Assembly (NCBI GenBank): GCA_017471985.1
Contig: JAFURE010000019.1
Span: forward strand, 1 to 64,000
Direction of reading: 5' to 3'
Origin: Akkermansia sp.
GTDB taxonomy: Bacteria > Verrucomicrobiota > Verrucomicrobiia > Verrucomicrobiales > Akkermansiaceae
DNA: 64,000 nucleotides
Below the pieces are notes generated by a model. The model searched no databases. It had not been told where the DNA came from and was given only the letters and a program-made list of their open reading frames with translations. Shown here piece by piece: positions 63,010-64,000 of the stretch. How positions within the stretch are numbered: the stretch's first letter is position 1; every line of letters starts with the position of its first letter. The position numbers and the translations under genes are program-made.

Positions 63010-64000
63010 ATGGCAGCCACAGACATCTCCGCACTGATCGATTTCTACGTTCGCGAAAAAGACCTCACTCGTGAACGCGTACTGCAGGCTCTTGAAGCTT
63101 CTTTCATCACCGCTTACTCCAAGATGGTAGACGGTGCAGACCGCATACGGCACCTCAAGGCCGTTATCGACCCGCAGAAAAACAGCGTAAAGATTAAGGC
63201 TCGCATGGAGATTGTGGCAGACGAGGACTTCACAGACCCGTTCAACGAGGTTAAGCTCTCAGAGGCCGAGGCCATGGCTGCCCGCAGCGGCAAGACCGTA
63301 ACCATCGGGCAGCGAATCAGCATGAATATCACCCCCAAGGATTTCGGTCGCATAGCCGTGCAGACCGCCCGCCAGACCATGCAGCAGCGCATACGCAAGG
63401 CTGAGCAGGAAATGCTGGCAGATGCCTTCAAAGATCGTATCGGTGAACTGGTGACCGGCACCGTACGCCGCTATGACAAAGGTGACGTCATTGTAGAGGT
63501 CGACAAGTTCGAAGGTCTGGTTCCGCAGCGCCAGCGCATTCCCGGCGAAGAGTACTCTGCCGGGGACAAAATGCGATTCTATGTAGTGGAAGTTCGTGAC
63601 GGAGTTCGCGGCAATGAGCTGATACTCTCCCGCAGCCACCCCAACCTGGTGCGCCGCCTGTTTGAGAGCGAAGTCATGGAGATTTATGATCACACGGTGG
63701 AAATCGTGAACATTGTACGCGATGCCGGTTACCGCACCAAGATGGTGGTGAAGAGCGATGACCCCAACATCGACCCCATAGGTGCCTGTGTCGGTATGCG
63801 CGGAGCCCGAGTGAAGAACGTTGTCAACGAGCTGAACCGCGAGAAGGTTGACATTCTGGAGTACTCGGACGACAAGGCCGCGATGGTCCAGGAATCTCTG
63901 GCTCCCATTGATCCGGTCAGGATTGATGTAGATGATGCACGCCGTCTTGTAACCGTATACGTAGCAGACGACAAGGCCGCCGCCAAAGCCAAGGGGCGCA
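63010..64000 (+). CDS. nusA: Transcription elongation factor NusA (3' end outside window)
   Basis: 330 codons are visible before the window ends. The N-terminal domain (ISALIDFYVREKDLTRERVLQALEASFITAYSKM), the S1 domain (GELVTGTVRRYDKGDVIVEV, ELILSRSHPNLVRRLFESEV) and the KH1 start (DDPNIDPIGACVGMRGARVK) with VNELNREKVDILEYS are standard. NusA binds RNA polymerase and modulates pausing, termination and antitermination. Its leader carries a terminator, so autoregulation is plausible. No Shine-Dalgarno precedes the ATG. Confidence 0.95.
   Translation, partial: MAATDISALIDFYVREKDLTRERVLQALEASFITAYSKMVDGADRIRHLKAVIDPQKNSVKIKARMEIVADEDFTDPFNEVKLSEAEAMAARSGKTVTIGQRISMNITPKDFGRIAVQTARQTMQQRIRKAEQEMLADAFKDRIGELVTGTVRRYDKGDVIVEVDKFEGLVPQRQRIPGEEYSAGDKMRFYVVEVRDGVRGNELILSRSHPNLVRRLFESEVMEIYDHTVEIVNIVRDAGYRTKMVVKSDDPNIDPIGACVGMRGARVKNVVNELNREKVDILEYSDDKAAMVQESLAPIDPVRIDVDDARRLVTVYVADDKAAAKAKGR

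Overview
This is a bacterial chromosome segment of moderately high GC, about 94% protein coding. I would place it in the Verrucomicrobiota, most likely near Akkermansia. The clues are a double-length UvrA of two fused copies (a form known from Chlamydiae and relatives), a MurC-MurB fusion, a type III glutamine synthetase, a TPR-plus-secretin protein like the Akkermansia Amuc_1098 family, an IS982-type transposase, and nearly no Shine-Dalgarno sequences. The assignment is inference; no rRNA is present to confirm it.

Layout. 1-441: the edge of an IS982-like element and a His-rich lipoprotein gene with a stop near its start. 508-6535: NhaC antiporter, U32 RNA-hydroxylation protein, L,D-transpeptidase, a small exported protein and an FKBP isomerase. 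6711-6865: two tRNA-Gly(GCC). 6961-16111: thioredoxin-like protein, HrpB helicase, transglutaminase-like lipoprotein, MetG, ankyrin protein, RtcB. 16324-24662: five tandem small paralogues, four of them lipoproteins with an unusually long signal peptide, then ruvB, an amidase and a 1723-residue DUF4011 helicase with a C-terminal nuclease-like domain. 24642-26847: serine hydrolase, TrmO, Nudix hydrolase. 26952-27944: a REP-associated transposase (RAYT) carrying two inverted REP palindromes in its own reading frame. 28011-36448: YlbF protein with a metal-binding tail, ankyrin protein, lipoprotein, EFR1-type ferredoxin, double UvrA. 36617-38705: DUF6110-like protein plus P1B ATPase. 38733-45239: HisC, an exported protein, a candidate small RNA, an MBL hydrolase and the pyrF-thyA-DNA methyltransferase-folA run. 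45412-52484: a His-rich exported protein, an unknown protein, FolD, a DUF374 acyltransferase, an AsmA-like protein and the secretin. 52626-58369: RpoD, GlnN, LipA. 58655-64000: murC-murB, ddl, ftsQ and the start of nusA, a cell-wall/division run followed by transcription genes.

The strongest genome-level signal is promoter placement. At gene after gene on both strands a sigma-70 promoter (TTGnnn, about 17 nt, TAnnnT) has its -10 box only 6 to 10 nt before the start codon. The predicted transcript therefore begins at, or one to four bases before, the start codon: leaderless initiation. Genes inside operons also lack Shine-Dalgarno motifs, and four gene pairs overlap as TGATG. Other points worth a second look are the tandem lipoprotein family, the self-encoded in-frame REPs, the nusA leader attenuator, RpoD with a duplicated region 1.1 and a histone-like tail, and the candidate small RNA near 41050.
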